Shown in pieces: positions 22,172-33,637 of a DNA stretch of 64,000 nt. The stretch's first letter is position 1. Every line of letters starts with the position of its first letter. The translations under genes and the position numbers were made by a program. Source of the stretch: Thereva unica (taxonomy: Eukaryota > Arthropoda > Insecta > Diptera > Therevidae); contig OX465282.1 of the NCBI GenBank assembly GCA_949987705.1, positions 79,658,070 through 79,722,069 of the forward strand, read 5' to 3'. The notes under the pieces were generated by a model. It saw only the letters and a program-made list of their open reading frames with translations. It searched no databases and was not told the origin of the DNA.

Positions 22172-23420
22172 TTAGTTCTCGACTTTGCAGCGTTTTTCTC
22201 CCGCTCCTTTGGTCGATTCTCTCTGCTTTACATCCACACTTAAGCCTGCTGCGTCTCGCTGCCATTCAATGGGTTCGACGCCGTACACCGGCACACAACC
22301 ACAGTCGATTACGTTTGTGATTTTGGTGCTCTCTTTTAGCTGGCTCGTAGCTGAGAACCTGCATACACACAACCAGCAGTAGCACCAGCGAGCAATAATA
22401 ACAAGAGTGATTAGGTGGAGCTCAAGGACAAGTAAAAGAGTTAAACATATGAAAGAAGAGATTGGAACTACCATTATTCAAAAAGTCCAAAAAAATATTA
22501 ACAAATGCGCGATAGATATACATTTCATACAAAAAACACAAGAGTATGAATGAAACAGAACATGTTGCTTGCTTCCCCTATTGGAATGTTTACATTCAAA
22601 TGGAAGTAGAATTGGAACAGAGTACATGTAGCCGACTCTAATATGTTTATATGTATGCGTGGGCAAATTCTTGTTGGTACACATCGCGACTCTAAAACTT
22701 GGTTTTGTATTGTACATTAAAAACGCGGGAGTTTTTCAATTCTTCCAGTGTTAAGCTAAATATTGGCTAAATTGGAAAATTGCCACTTCCCCTTCATTTT
22801 TTATCTTTCTTTCACACACGTTGCGTGTAGTGTGAAAGCAATTCTGCCTCCTTTTATCATAGATATTACATCTTTGATATTTTGACTTTTTCACTCCTAC
22901 TGAAATTTTTATCAGCTGATCTCAGGGGCATTGAAACATTTTTGAAAATTTGTTCTAACTCATCATTCTTATTATTATTGCTCGCTGGTAGCACAAAGTT
23001 GGTTAGCTTAAGGAGAGAATGTATGGTTGTCCAGATTTCTATGGGAGAATTTGCATCTTTGGCGTAGCCATGAGGGTTTTGGTATAAACGGTATAAAATT
23101 GTCTTTCATACCCATAAATATAATTGGGAAGAAGGCGAGAATGGCATTTACCAGCGCATACTTTTCTTCGTATATTTTCCGTTGTTATTGTGCCTTTTGG
23201 ATATCCGTAGGCGGCCCGCAAGTTCCACCGTTACCATCGAGCGGTGTCGTCCGAAAGACAAGGGGTGAAGAAAGAAATCATGTCTAAGGGAATGTATGCA
23301 AAGTTATTTATATAAAAAAAACTTTTTCTTTTTGTTTTGTTATATAGGGATTTTGCAAAACTTTGCCTTCCGAAGCGTACTACGGTTAACAGAAACATTT
23401 TCTTTTTATACTTTCGCAAT
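22172..23420. other. no gene identified
   Basis: The sequence is right of the Harbinger element. It resumes the flank split by that insertion. Minus-strand frames at 22172-22474 and around 23040-23220 encode short, partly hydrophobic peptides I do not recognise. It is not clear whether this is host DNA or another relic. Confidence 0.3.
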
Positions 23421-23884
23421 TGTAGTGTTTTGGGGAACGTGAATTGAAACTGAGCCTGTAGTTGGATATGTCTTTATTGCTTCAAGTGCGACTACAGACT
23501 CCTTCCTCCTAGATTTAGAATACTTGTGCTACCTCTTACGATATTCTAGTACAATATCATCTGTAATGCTACTTCCTCTACACCTCGCCCTTTTAACTTA
23601 TTTAAAACTAAGCTATGTGCCAACTAATTTCAATTCAGCAAGTCATAATAAATTCTTCTTATCGACTATTTTTAACACTAGTACTATAATTTTTAACATA
23701 ATTAATTCCAATTTATATAATTCGTAATAATTCATAACATAATTCATAAGTAACTCAATTAAAAACGTTAATATCTAATCCGTTGTCATTTAGAAGCGTC
23801 CAGCGTACATCTTTTACGTTGTGCGGTTTTTAGTGTTGTCTTCGTAAAATTGTTTCTACCTAATCTACTTTCGCGGACGCAACA
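23421..23884 (-). repeat. Gypsy-B 3' LTR (probable)
   Basis: On the minus strand TGTTGCGTCC begins right after a purine-rich AGGAAGAAATTCTAGAG that could serve as the polypurine tract. The other end reads ACACTACA near 23421. The partner 5' LTR is missing because Gypsy-B is truncated near 45960, so the boundaries rest on TG/CA termini and position. Confidence 0.55.
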
Positions 23885-25278
23885 CTCTAGAATTTCTTCC
23901 TACTACTGTTCCCTTACCTGTGGTTACTCAATATGAGCGCGGAATTACATGCTTTGCCTGTATCTCTCCCTTTCTCCAGATCTTATCTTCTCTAATCCAT
24001 ACGTTTTGGTTCGCTTCAAATTCTTCTGTTTTACTGGCGGCTCTCTTATCGTAGTTTATTTTATTTGTCTTATTGTTCTTATCTGCTATTAACTTTCCTT
24101 TTATGCTATTGGGCGTTGTGTAAAGATCTGTTTTCATGGGTATTAGTGTTCGCTGTCTTCTACCCATGAGGATTTCGGCTGGAGATTTATCTCCATTTCT
24201 CAGGGGCGTATTTCTGTATTCTAGTAACGTGATCCACAGTTCTTGATTTCACTCTGTGGCCATTTTTATTAATTTTTTAGCCATTTGTACCGACCTTTCT
24301 GCCAGGCCATTGGCTTGCGGGTAACGGGGACTGGTTGTAACTATTTCTATGTCATATTGCTGTCCAAAACTTTTGAATAAATAAGACCCAAAGGGCATAT
24401 TGTCCGCAATGATTGTCTTCGGAATTCCATGTGTTGCAAATACTTCTTTCAGTTTTTTTATAATTTCTGCGGCAGTTTTTGATCTTAGCTGTGCTATCTC
24501 TAAATATTTAGACAAATAATCAGTAATTACTAAGTAGTTCTTTCCTAATAATTGAAAAATATCCATTCCAAACTTATTAAAAGGTATATCAGGAACTTCA
24601 TGCGGTTTATATGGTTCCTGTGGTTTTGCTGACTGGAATTTCTGGCATATTTGGCACGTTCCAATTTTATTTTCAATATCTTGGTTGATTCCCGGCTAGT
24701 ATACTGATGTGCGTGCTCTAGCTTTTGTTTTGCCTAGGCCTAAATGCGGCTTATGTAATAATTCTAATATTTCTGTTTTGAGCGACGGTGGAACTACAAT
24801 TCGCTCATTTACAAAGATTATTCCATCTGTTAATACCAGGTAATTCTTTAGTTTCCAGAAATGCTTGATTTCCTCAGGAATCTGTGATTTAGTGTGCGGC
24901 CATCCATCTAGTAAAACTTGTTTTAGTTTTTTGAGAACGGGACCGTCTTCTGTTTCTTTACGGAATTTCTCTTTCCTTCCTTAGCTTACATTGATAGTAT
25001 GTATTACTACATCTAAGTCTTTAATCTCAGGCATACCTGGTTGTGATTCACAATTTCTCGATAAACAATTTGCAATGTACATCAATTTTCCCGGACTATG
25101 AATAACTTCAAATTGGTATTTGTGTAATGCCAACATCATTCTTTGCAAACGATGATTTGGTATTTTCCACAACTCTTTCTTGACGATTCCCAATAACGGC
25201 TTATGGTCACTTATTATTTTAAAAGCTTTCCCATATAACAAATTATGAAATTTTTTGCACCCAAACACAATCGCCAAC
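23885..25278 (-). pseudogene. pol: Gypsy-B pol, 3' half: RNase H end and integrase
   Basis: From right to left: the second half of RNase H (25278-24990: VFGCKKFHNLLYG, SDHKPL, NCLSR), a linker, an integrase zinc-binding region (about 24760-24640), and the integrase core. The core has D in MDIFQ (~24560), D in IIADN (~24410) and E in ANGLAERSVQM (~24310). A C-terminal part at 24167-23928 ends in VWIREDKIW. Stops and shifts separate these blocks. The sequence begins abruptly at the Gypsy-C junction, and the first half of the same RNase H domain is 18 kb away at 43560-43650. Confidence 0.85.
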
Positions 25279-25593
25279 TGTAGCCGGCCTCGTGGTTTAT
25301 TAGTCCGCCCCGTTGGACATCTTTTCACGGGCCAGTCCACTTAACAATTGGAGCGAATATTTAAATAAAAGGAGAAGAATTAATTAAATGGAAACTCGGC
25401 TTCTTAATTCAGATTTTCTTTTATTCACGATGCCTAACTGTTCTTAGTCACAGTCCTCAATATGCGTCTGCTCTGGTTGATGTCCCATGAGAAGAAGGAA
25501 GGTATGGTTGCTTTTTCCGTTCAACCTTGCGTATTTGCGTGGGTGCGTTCGCGTCCCTTTCTGTGAGCATGACCATGAGCTTTTGTGAGGACA
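25279..25593 (-). repeat. Gypsy-C 3' LTR, inner edge cut
   Basis: It matches 43220-43535. The last ~19 bp of the right copy (43536-43554, ending CGCAACA) are missing here: after GAGGACA the sequence passes directly into the BEL-type LTR. Confidence 0.88.
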
Positions 25594-27714
25594 TGTAAGT
25601 AAGTTAGGAAATCTTCTTTATACAAACTTAGACTCTTACTATTAACAATTAGATTCAATTCCTTAAGTAAATGATTATAACAAAATTAGTTAAGTTTAAT
25701 TCAACTGTTGCTTGCGATTCATTGACAAATGTTAATTCAGTTACTTAGAAAATTTGATTATAAATACAAGGTAAAAATTGACAAGTTAAATTAAAAACTA
25801 AAATAATTAAATGAGAAGGTTAATAATAGAGTAAGAATTTAACTTCGAATGTCTTAATAAATAGTGGTAATAATCAATATGTTTAGTTGCCGATTGTTCA
25901 CCTTGTCACTGATGCGTAGTGATAAAAGGATAAAACCTGTGTCGACAATTAAACCTACCAGTTGAGCCCAGTGAATGTAGATCACCTTGACTGGTTATGC
26001 AATGATAATAATAATCGTGCAATTAATATTCTAGGTTAACTTAGAAATGAGAACAGCTGTGATTTAGTGTAAAAAAATAAACTCTTTATTCATTAAATTT
26101 ATTCCTTAAATTTAACAAAAATTGATTAGTATCTTTGGTTTTGAAATTGGTATCACAACAATTGCATATGATATTTCCACTTTCACCAATATGGCATATG
26201 TGGAAGAACCTTCACAATCTGCTGTGTAGTACCATGTAGTACGATATTATTATTGTTAATAAATTTATTCTTTTTTTTACTTAAACCAATTTGCAACACC
26301 TTTCCTTTACTTTAATCAAACATGCATTTAATTCTCAAATTTCACCAGTTGTTCTGGCATGCATGAGAATACTCACAATGTTTGATATTTTTCTTTTAGT
26401 TTTTATTTCCAATTGATTGTACTACTTTAATACTTTGAATTGCTTTCAGCATATACAATTTCTTCACCAATGGCATATAAATTGTGGTTGCACTGAAACT
26501 CAATCAACGAAAGAGGCTGAGTCCTTGTTGGTACCCGCTTTATATATCCTAGAAAGTGGTACTTAGGCGAACTGCATTACCAAAGTCCACAAATTTTCGT
26601 ATATCCTCATACCAAAAATATTCCTTGAAATAATTATTTTCATTAATTTTCTAAAATTATTTTCAGCATTTTTCATATTATACGTAATTTTATATTTTTC
26701 TTTTTCTAATATTTTCATTAATTTCGAAAATGCATATTTTATCAACTTCCGCCATCCATTTTTACATAATTATTTTTTATCTCGTTCTGTTTTTACATAA
26801 TTAGCTTCTCTTTCACTCTTATTAGCCTTATGTAAAAACTATCTTTTTTACAATATCTTTTTAAATATACTTCTATCGTTTTTTATGGCAGTTCCATTGA
26901 ATTCGTCGTAAAAAATAACATAACACGGCGAAGTTTTTTCATGCGTCAACATAAAGTTTGACGTTTAATTCGCCGGTAAAGTTTCGTTGCGCGCGCCGCG
27001 GTTATTTTGCGTGTTTTTACCTGGTTAAAGTGATATTATCAGGTAAGTGCTACGTGTTTTAGGTGTAGGTAGTGTTTACGCTGTGTTTTCAATGTTTAGT
27101 GTAGTGACTAGTGTAAATATCGCTGAGAATTGGGTTTGTTTATATACCTAACCTAGTTCCTCGATTTTACATTTCAATTAGTTTTTTTTTGTTATTCGTG
27201 TACTCATTGTAGTATATTTAATACTACTGACATGAACTAATTTGTGTGATAAGTTTATTTTATGTAATATTTATTGATTTATGTTCGTTTACAAAGTTAA
27301 TTGAGTGTTTTCCTTTTTTGTTGTTGTTGTTTTCAATCTGCATGTATTGTTGTTGTTGGCGTATACAAGTTCGTGTTTGTTGTTTTTGTAATGTTTAAAT
27401 TTGATTTTATGTTACTATTTAATTTATTTTGTTTAATTCACTATTATAATTTTACTTATTTCTTTTTCGATATTATATATCCAGGTAAGTATACCTATGT
27501 ATCATGTTTTAGATATGTTCTTTTATTAATTCATTTTTTTTCCTTTTTAGGTTTGCATATCAAGCAATATTCAAAGACAAAAATAAAATAATAAATTCAA
27601 AAAAAAAAAAAAAACAAGAATAAAATAACTTTTGAATTCACATTTGGTAAATTTTATTTCAGAAATTTTTAATTTTAACTCGTTAGGTAGGATTTAGCGG
27701 GCTGGGGCTAAACA
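25594..27714 (-). repeat. BEL-type LTR, reversed, no partner seen
   Basis: The minus strand starts TGTTTAGCCCC (like BEL1's TGTTCAGCCCC) and ends TTACTTACA. Several landmarks follow BEL1 LTR order: an early T-run with TTTATTTT, CCTAAAAAGG, a CGCGC-rich block (26985-27010), and an ATATAAAG box followed by ACTCAGCCTCTTTC (26500-26545). It is therefore a diverged relative of the BEL1 LTR, about 2.1 kb long. No internal BEL sequence, primer site or target duplication is seen at either edge. It looks like a solo LTR whose insertion or recombination removed the start of the Gypsy-C 3' LTR. Confidence 0.7.
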
Positions 27715-28042
27715 CAATATAAGTTGAGATTATATAGGTAAGCTGATAAGAAATTCGATAACAATTTTTAATAATAATTTCGATACTTTTTAATAATTTT
27801 CAGTAATTTTAATAATTAATAATAATTTCAATAATTTTCAATAATTCATTTTAATGATCTCGATAATTTTTAATAATTAATTTTAATGATTTTTAATACT
27901 AATTTTTTTTTAAACTTAATGGTTAGTATGTTGAACTTTACGTTTGTGAAATTAACCTGAAATTAAAGTAATTAGATTCTTGATTTATTTATAAACTTAG
28001 TAGTTAGTGTATTTTTTTTAAGATTACGGGAATTGTGTCTAT
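27715..28042. repeat. AT-rich simple sequence at the Gypsy-C 3' end
   Basis: The block 27740-27910 is built of degenerate TTTTAATAATT-like units. No polypurine tract is visible, so the true Gypsy-C 3' untranslated region is probably partly deleted. Confidence 0.5.
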
Positions 28043-28760
28043 TTATAGTTTGAAATGTACTTTTTGTTTTTGTTTTGACCTAGTGTTTGTAGCGGGGCTG
28101 GACACACCAGGATTCAAAATGTACGCTGGTTTCAGCCTGTCTCTATTGACCAATTCTTCTTTGCCGTTGACTATTATTTTGTAAACTTTGTCATTTTTTG
28201 ACAATACTTCGTGTGGGCCCGAGTAAGGTGGATTGAGGCTTCCTTTGTATATGGCGTCTCTTAAGAAAACATGTGAGCAGCTTGTCAGATCCTGAGGGAC
28301 GAAAATGTTGTTCTGTTTCCGTAATCTAGGGTTTTCAGGTCTAACCTTGAGAATTGCATCACGGATGTTGATAGCCGTGTTTGAAGTTAATTGTGTATTG
28401 TTGGGTGTTTCTGTGGCTATTAGTTGTCCGGGCAAGCGTAAGGCTTGTCCATATAGGAGTTGTGCAGGGGGTTGTGCTTCAATAATGGCTGACCTAATTC
28501 CTAAAAGTATCCACGGGAGATTTTGGTACCAGTTTTTGGGCTCTTGCATAGCACGGAAAGCTGTTTTTAACTGTCTATGGAAACGTTCTACTGAGCCGTT
28601 GGATTGAGGGTGGTATGTGGTTGTGCGAAGTCTTTGATTGGCCAAGATTGCTGAAATTTCTTTGAAAATCAATGACTCGAATTGTTCTACTTGTGTCGTT
28701 GAGTCCAGAATTTTTTCTAATTTGAAAGAAGGAGGTTTTAGATTTTTGTCGGCGGCCCCA
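28043..28760 (-). pseudogene. pol: Gypsy-C integrase, C-terminal half
   Basis: An open frame (28672-28043, extendable rightwards to about 28760) carries the end of the integrase core: YHPQSNGSVERFHRQLK with the catalytic Glu, then the GIRS region and the C-terminal DRLKPAY motif, ending TRSKQKQKVHFKL*. Upstream residues to about 28690 (QFESLIFKE) are normal. Further right the sequence stops resembling integrase, so the zinc-binding region and most of the DDE core are missing. The gap coincides with a block holding three palindromes. Confidence 0.82.
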
Positions 28761-28779
28761 ATAAGTTTATCGCATTGGC

Positions 28780-28905
28780 GGAAATTGCGGCTATAGCCGT
28801 CATAAGTTTACCTCCTCAAAAACAATTGACGGCTGTTGCCGTCATGGGATAAAAGTTATATTTGAAAAAAACCCTGCGCAAATGACGGGAATAGCCGTCA
28901 CAATA
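28780..28905. repeat. three near-palindromes (GACGGC...GCCGTC type)
   Basis: Imperfect palindromes at about 28787-28802, 28828-28843 and 28884-28899 share GCCGTC right arms and 4-bp centres. They occupy the place where the integrase core is missing, so they may belong to a small insertion. Confidence 0.6.
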
Positions 28906-28989
28906 TTTTAGGCCCTAATCTACATTAAACCGATCCAATAACATTCCGAACACATTAAATATAAAAAAATTCCTCAAATACCGAAAATC

Positions 28990-29230
28990 TATAAATATAT
29001 TAACATACAAAAAAAGTGTGTTATTTCAAGCGGCATGTTATAAAAAGTGTCCGTTAATGGGTTATTTAGCTGGTTGTCTTTTTTTTGTTCACTTGCCAGG
29101 GTAGTAGGGTCTATGCACTTGACAGTGCCTACCTCTATAGTATCTAAATGGGCCCTAGATAGCGTGTCGGCGACCACATTTTTGCTACCTTTGATGTGCC
29201 TTATGTCTTGCGTAAATTGCGAAATGTAAT
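28990..29230 (-). pseudogene. pol: Gypsy-C RNase H, C-terminal end
   Basis: The minus-strand frame contains FTQDIRHIKGSKNVVADTLSR, the end of a CsRn1-type RNase H, then about 30 codons of linker before it degenerates. It is cut at 29230 by BEL2. The preceding RNase H residues are at 39102-39490, joined across BEL2 by the GTAAT duplication. Confidence 0.85.
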
Positions 29231-29750
29231 TGTTTTGTCCTAAAAGAGACAAAACAATTAAAAATAAATTAAAATACAAAAATTACCTTTTCTTTCCATA
29301 TAGGCCATATCCTACTCGCGATATCAAAACAAAAATAAATTTGATCTGTCAAAATAATGATATGCGAGTAAATACAAAATATGGAAAGCGTCAATATCGT
29401 AATTTAGTACATACGATATGCGATATATATATATATATGGAAAGCGACAACGTCGAAAAGCAGCATTAATAATTACGATCTAGTTTTGAGCAATTATACC
29501 CCACCTAGCCTCGATATCCAGCAACAAGAATTTCGCGAAGGATACGAGGCTCGAAAGCAGATCTCAAAAATTTAATCTTCTCTGGACATTCGCCGAGAAG
29601 GTTGGTATCTGGAATTGTTCCGATACGCTTATATCAGGGCTTAGATAATTGGTGGGCTTTTAGCCGCTGATTTTTGTGATAGGATTATTTAGAGAAAGTG
29701 TTATTTTTCAGGCAGCTTTTTACAAAAAATATTTGAGTAATATTTATCTT

Positions 29751-29869
<119 letters not shown>

Positions 29870-30112
29870 TATATATACATATATTTAAACGTAACAAATA
29901 TAATTTTTGTTTCTGGTGGCGGTTTTTAGCTTCCAACTCCAAGCTGAATAGCGGTAGGCTAATTCAGCCACGGCACTTTAAAAGATAAAAGATAAAGCAG
30001 AGTTACTTGCGGTAACTTGTGAAAATTCTTTGCAAGCAATTTAAGTCCTCTGGTTGGAATTATTCCGCCAGGTATTGGAGTTATTAAATTCGATTTAATA
30101 ACAATTCCAGTC

Positions 30113-30705
30113 TCTAGCAACTTTGTTGTATACAAGTTGCGTAGAGTGCACCAGAATATTCATCTGGATATAAATTGTTATAAATAATTCGGCGTAGTAA
30201 ATTTACTCCATTCTAGCAACTTTGTGGTATACAAGTTGCATAGACAGCACCAGAATAATTTTTCTGATTTATAAATTGTTGTAAACAATTCGGCGAAGTA
30301 AATTTACGTTAATTTCTAGCAACTTTGTAATAGATAAGTTGCATAGAGGGCATCAGAATATTTTTTCTGATTTATAAATTGTTGTAAACAATTCGGCGAA
30401 GTAAATTTACGTTAATTTCTAGCAACTTTGTAAGATACAAGTTGCATAGAGTGCAGCAGAATATTTTTTGCTTATAAATTGTTATAACCAAGTCGGCGAA
30501 GTAAATTTACTCCATTTCTAGCAACTTTGTAATATACAAGTTGCATAGAGGGCATCAGAATATTTTTTCTGATTTATAAATTGTTGTAAACAATTCGGCG
30601 AAGTAAATTTACTCCATTTATCATAACTTTGTTGTATACAAATTGTGTAGAGAGCACCAGTATATTCATCTGGTTATAAAGTGATAACACAATTAGCGAG
30701 TTCAT
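30113..30705. repeat. ~100-bp tandem repeat inside the BEL2 5' LTR, six units
   Basis: Units start near 30113, 30213, 30317, 30419, 30517 and 30620. Each carries CTAGCAACTTTGT, a TACAAGTTG core, a CATCAGAAT segment and an AATTCGGCGAAGTAAATTTAC end. The 3' LTR has five units and lacks the equivalent of the third. The CAACTTTG/CAAGTTG arms suggest a hairpin per unit. Confidence 0.88.
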
Positions 30706-31235
30706 TCATTACAGACAAGTTTGAACCAGGATCTTCCTCCGGTTAACACCTGTTTTAGGCGATTTCACGTGAGCTTGTATAGGACAAGAGCCATACAAGA
30801 CTCATTTAGCAAAGTTAAATTTCTATGGTTTGGGATATCCAACCATATTTAAATAATAATAAAATTTACAATTTTATTTAAAGATTAGTGGGAATTCTTC
30901 TCCTGAAGCACCCCCCCCCCCCCCCGAGGTTGGATACACAGCGGATTTACCTGATTGAGGCAGTACTTCAAGGAATATTTGGAGAAGACCAGCTGTTTTA
31001 ATTTCAAAATTTTATTTTAAAGCAAAGAAGTCGAGTAACGTAGAGTTAATTTTAAGCATAGATTTAATTAGAATTTATAATTTATAGGAGAAATATATTT
31101 GTATCAAACGGACCTTAGACTCTTTTATTTAGAGCAGCCGGCACCTATCTTCCTTTTCAGATATTTTAATTATTACGACGATCACCTCCTAACACCTGGT
31201 CCTTGACCGGTATTAAGAAAGTGACGCCGTAACAT

Positions 31236-31252
31236 TGGTCCTTCGAGCCGGA
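31236..31252 (+). promoter_or_regulatory. BEL2 primer binding site (tRNA-Tyr)
   Basis: TGGTCCTTCGAGCCGGA, one base after the LTR, is complementary to the 3' end of tRNA-Tyr (CCGGCTCGAAGGA plus CCA), an exact fit over 17 bases to the tRNA-Tyr 3' sequence as I know it. Confidence 0.88.
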
Positions 31253-31346
31253 TAGGTAGCAGTGATACAAATATATTTCTTGTTTTCTTCTCGAGTAGTC
31301 ATTACGCGATCCAAATATTCCTTCTTATAATTAACCCAGGGTTTCC

Positions 31347-33587
31347 ATGATGAAAGGTATAGTACAACAGCAGGGTGTCTATAAGGCACAGTTGGATCAG
31401 ACAATATCCAACTACAAAAAGACACCAAAGCCCAGGCGTACGCCGGGCTATATTAAGGGTAAATTAGACAGCATTAAAGTTATTGCAAAGAAATTTAATA
31501 GCAACCATGCAGAAATCGGGGCAGCTGATTTAGATGCGATTACTGATTCAAAAACTAAATCTATTGTGACAGGCTACTTGCAGGGAGAGGAATTCTCGGA
31601 ATTCGAGGAAACTTATTCCGAATTCCTCGGAGATCTGCAGGACGCACTGAGCACCAGCGATAGTCCACATTTGGTAACTATCGATCAGACCACTCACGAT
31701 GGCGAACAATCAGGATCACCAAGGGCCTTGGTAAAACTACCAACCCTGGAGATTCCTAAGTTCGATGGCCAGTACACATCGTGGAGAACATTTCACGACC
31801 GGTATGTCTCATTGATACACAATGAGGGTCGTCTGATGCCAGTCGATAAATTACACTATTTAAAGAGTAGTCTAACAGGGGAAGCCCGAAGAGACTTGGA
31901 CTCGTTCGACATGACATCAGAAAACTACGCAGCAGCTTGGGATTTATTGTGCAAGCGGTATAACAAAAGGAGACTGTTGATATACGCACAACTCAAGCAA
32001 TTATTCAATCCCAACGCGATCAGGACAGAGTCACACAAGGAATTACGAACCTTGCTTGACGAACTGCATCGCATACGGCATGCACTGCAGGTGCTTAAGG
32101 TAAGCATCCTAGATTGGGACCCTATTTTCGTGTATATCACAGCGCAAAGGCTCCCAGAAAAAACCCGTCATTTATGGGAGCAGTTGATCGCCAAATCCGA
32201 TGAGTTACCAGCACTTACGGATTTGACTAAATTTCTAGAGGAAAGATATAGAAGTTTAGAGGCGATCAAAGATGGTCATAGTAGTAAGTCGAATCAGGAG
32301 ATTCGCAAGCCGGAGCAGGCACGGCACAAGACTACTAGTTACCATACTCAGCAGCAAGGTGTCAATGCAACAAAGCAGCGTAGATGCGGACAAGGAGGAG
32401 GTATAGAAACTCTTCAATGCAGAATGTGTCATAAGGAACATTCATTATCGCAGTGCGGATCATTTAAAGCGCTACCCGCTGAGGACAGAGTCCAGTGGGT
32501 AGCAAGGCATAGGCTATGCTTTCTATGTTTCAAGCCGCATCACAGCAGACTTTGCAGAAGTACGAGCAAATGTCCCAGATGCCAAAGAAGGCATCATTTA
32601 TTGCTTCACAGAGAAGAGGCAATAAATTCAAAGGTGGCTGGCCACCTAGCAGCACAAACAGGGAAAGACATTGAACCAACTGTGGCAACATGTAATTTCA
32701 ACATGAATACGACACAGTCAATGTTAGCAACGGCTCTGGTTAAGGTAAAGGACAAGCATGGCAACAGCCTGACCCTACGTGCTCTCATTGACCCAGGGTC
32801 ACAGTGTTCGCTCATAACAGAATCTGCGTTTCAATCCCTACGACCAGAGGTCGTCTCGGCGTCCATGCATATTAATGGAGTGGACTTTACAAAAGTAGCA
32901 ACTTCGAATAAGTTGGCGAAATTCACGATAGTTTCAATGTCAAAATCTAGATACGTGAGCGAGATGCAAGCGTACGTTATCAAAAACATTACCAACGCCC
33001 TTCCTCCAAAGCAGATTGGCAAAAACGACTGGTCATCTCTCGACGGACTAGAATTAGCCGATCCACAGTTCATGGATCGAGGACGCATCGACCTTCTACT
33101 TGGCGTAAATGTTTATGCCGACATAGTGGAAGCCGGGTTGCGTAAAGTTTCCAAGGGAAAAATTGTTTTGCAGAAAACCAGTCTTGGATGGATCATGTTT
33201 GGAAAATTACCAGCAGCCACTAGACATGGGAAGAACATGAGTTTCTCTGCATTTACAACGCAGAGGGACGCTTCGAAAGAGCGGCATAAGCAAATGAAGG
33301 AGTTCTGGGAACAAGAAGAACTGCCTTCTACGAAGATATTGATGAATGAGGAGGAGCAGGGTAAACGGCTTTACAACGAGACTTCCAAGCGACTACCGAA
33401 TGGACGGTATGAAGTCAGATTGCCAGTAAAGAATGGCGAACCTCCCATTCTCGAAGACTCCAGAAAGCAAGCAGCACCAAGAAAAATAATGGGTGAGCTA
33501 CCCAGAGCAAGAGTAGCTAGAGCCATTAAGACTATCTGGTTCAATTACAAAGCAGATCAAAATGGCAGAAAATGCAACCCAACGTAA
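31347..33587 (+). CDS. gag: BEL2 Gag-protease, pol truncated
   Basis: A 746-codon frame. Gag leader and DUF1759-type region (about residues 1-330, with the FDGQYTSWRTFHDRYVSLIH signature) precede Cys/His clusters (about 356-418). The protease has IDPGSQCSLI near 481. The pre-RT linker (LGWIMFGK, EFWEQEELPSTK) runs to about 715. There it jumps directly to GELPRARV, a piece normally found between the integrase zinc-binding region and core. The remaining residues to the stop are out of frame. RT, RNase H and nearly all of integrase are gone. The element could supply Gag and protease but not copy itself. Confidence 0.9.
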   Translation: MMKGIVQQQGVYKAQLDQTISNYKKTPKPRRTPGYIKGKLDSIKVIAKKFNSNHAEIGAADLDAITDSKTKSIVTGYLQGEEFSEFEETYSEFLGDLQDALSTSDSPHLVTIDQTTHDGEQSGSPRALVKLPTLEIPKFDGQYTSWRTFHDRYVSLIHNEGRLMPVDKLHYLKSSLTGEARRDLDSFDMTSENYAAAWDLLCKRYNKRRLLIYAQLKQLFNPNAIRTESHKELRTLLDELHRIRHALQVLKVSILDWDPIFVYITAQRLPEKTRHLWEQLIAKSDELPALTDLTKFLEERYRSLEAIKDGHSSKSNQEIRKPEQARHKTTSYHTQQQGVNATKQRRCGQGGGIETLQCRMCHKEHSLSQCGSFKALPAEDRVQWVARHRLCFLCFKPHHSRLCRSTSKCPRCQRRHHLLLHREEAINSKVAGHLAAQTGKDIEPTVATCNFNMNTTQSMLATALVKVKDKHGNSLTLRALIDPGSQCSLITESAFQSLRPEVVSASMHINGVDFTKVATSNKLAKFTIVSMSKSRYVSEMQAYVIKNITNALPPKQIGKNDWSSLDGLELADPQFMDRGRIDLLLGVNVYADIVEAGLRKVSKGKIVLQKTSLGWIMFGKLPAATRHGKNMSFSAFTTQRDASKERHKQMKEFWEQEELPSTKILMNEEEQGKRLYNETSKRLPNGRYEVRLPVKNGEPPILEDSRKQAAPRKIMGELPRARVARAIKTIWFNYKADQNGRKCNPT

Positions 33588-33637
33588 AGGTTGGAAGAAA
33601 GATCATCATGGACAGCAATAGGTCACCTAATCAATGG
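33540..33637 (+). pseudogene. BEL2 integrase C-terminal (DUF5641-like) fragment, split by hAT
   Basis: In a different frame from the end of the gag ORF, this stretch encodes LQSRSKWQ...NQWPLG, matching the LQQRPKW...TRWPLG segment of BEL1. It is cut by the hAT element right after WPLG. Confidence 0.75.

Noticed and set aside
29230..29469. ORF recurring at 37186-37467
   Set aside because: It is the first part of the BEL2 LTRs on the plus strand; it differs in length between copies and has no coding signature.
30113..30705. CRISPR-like array
   Set aside because: Contiguous ~100-bp tandem repeats without unique spacers inside a eukaryotic LTR.
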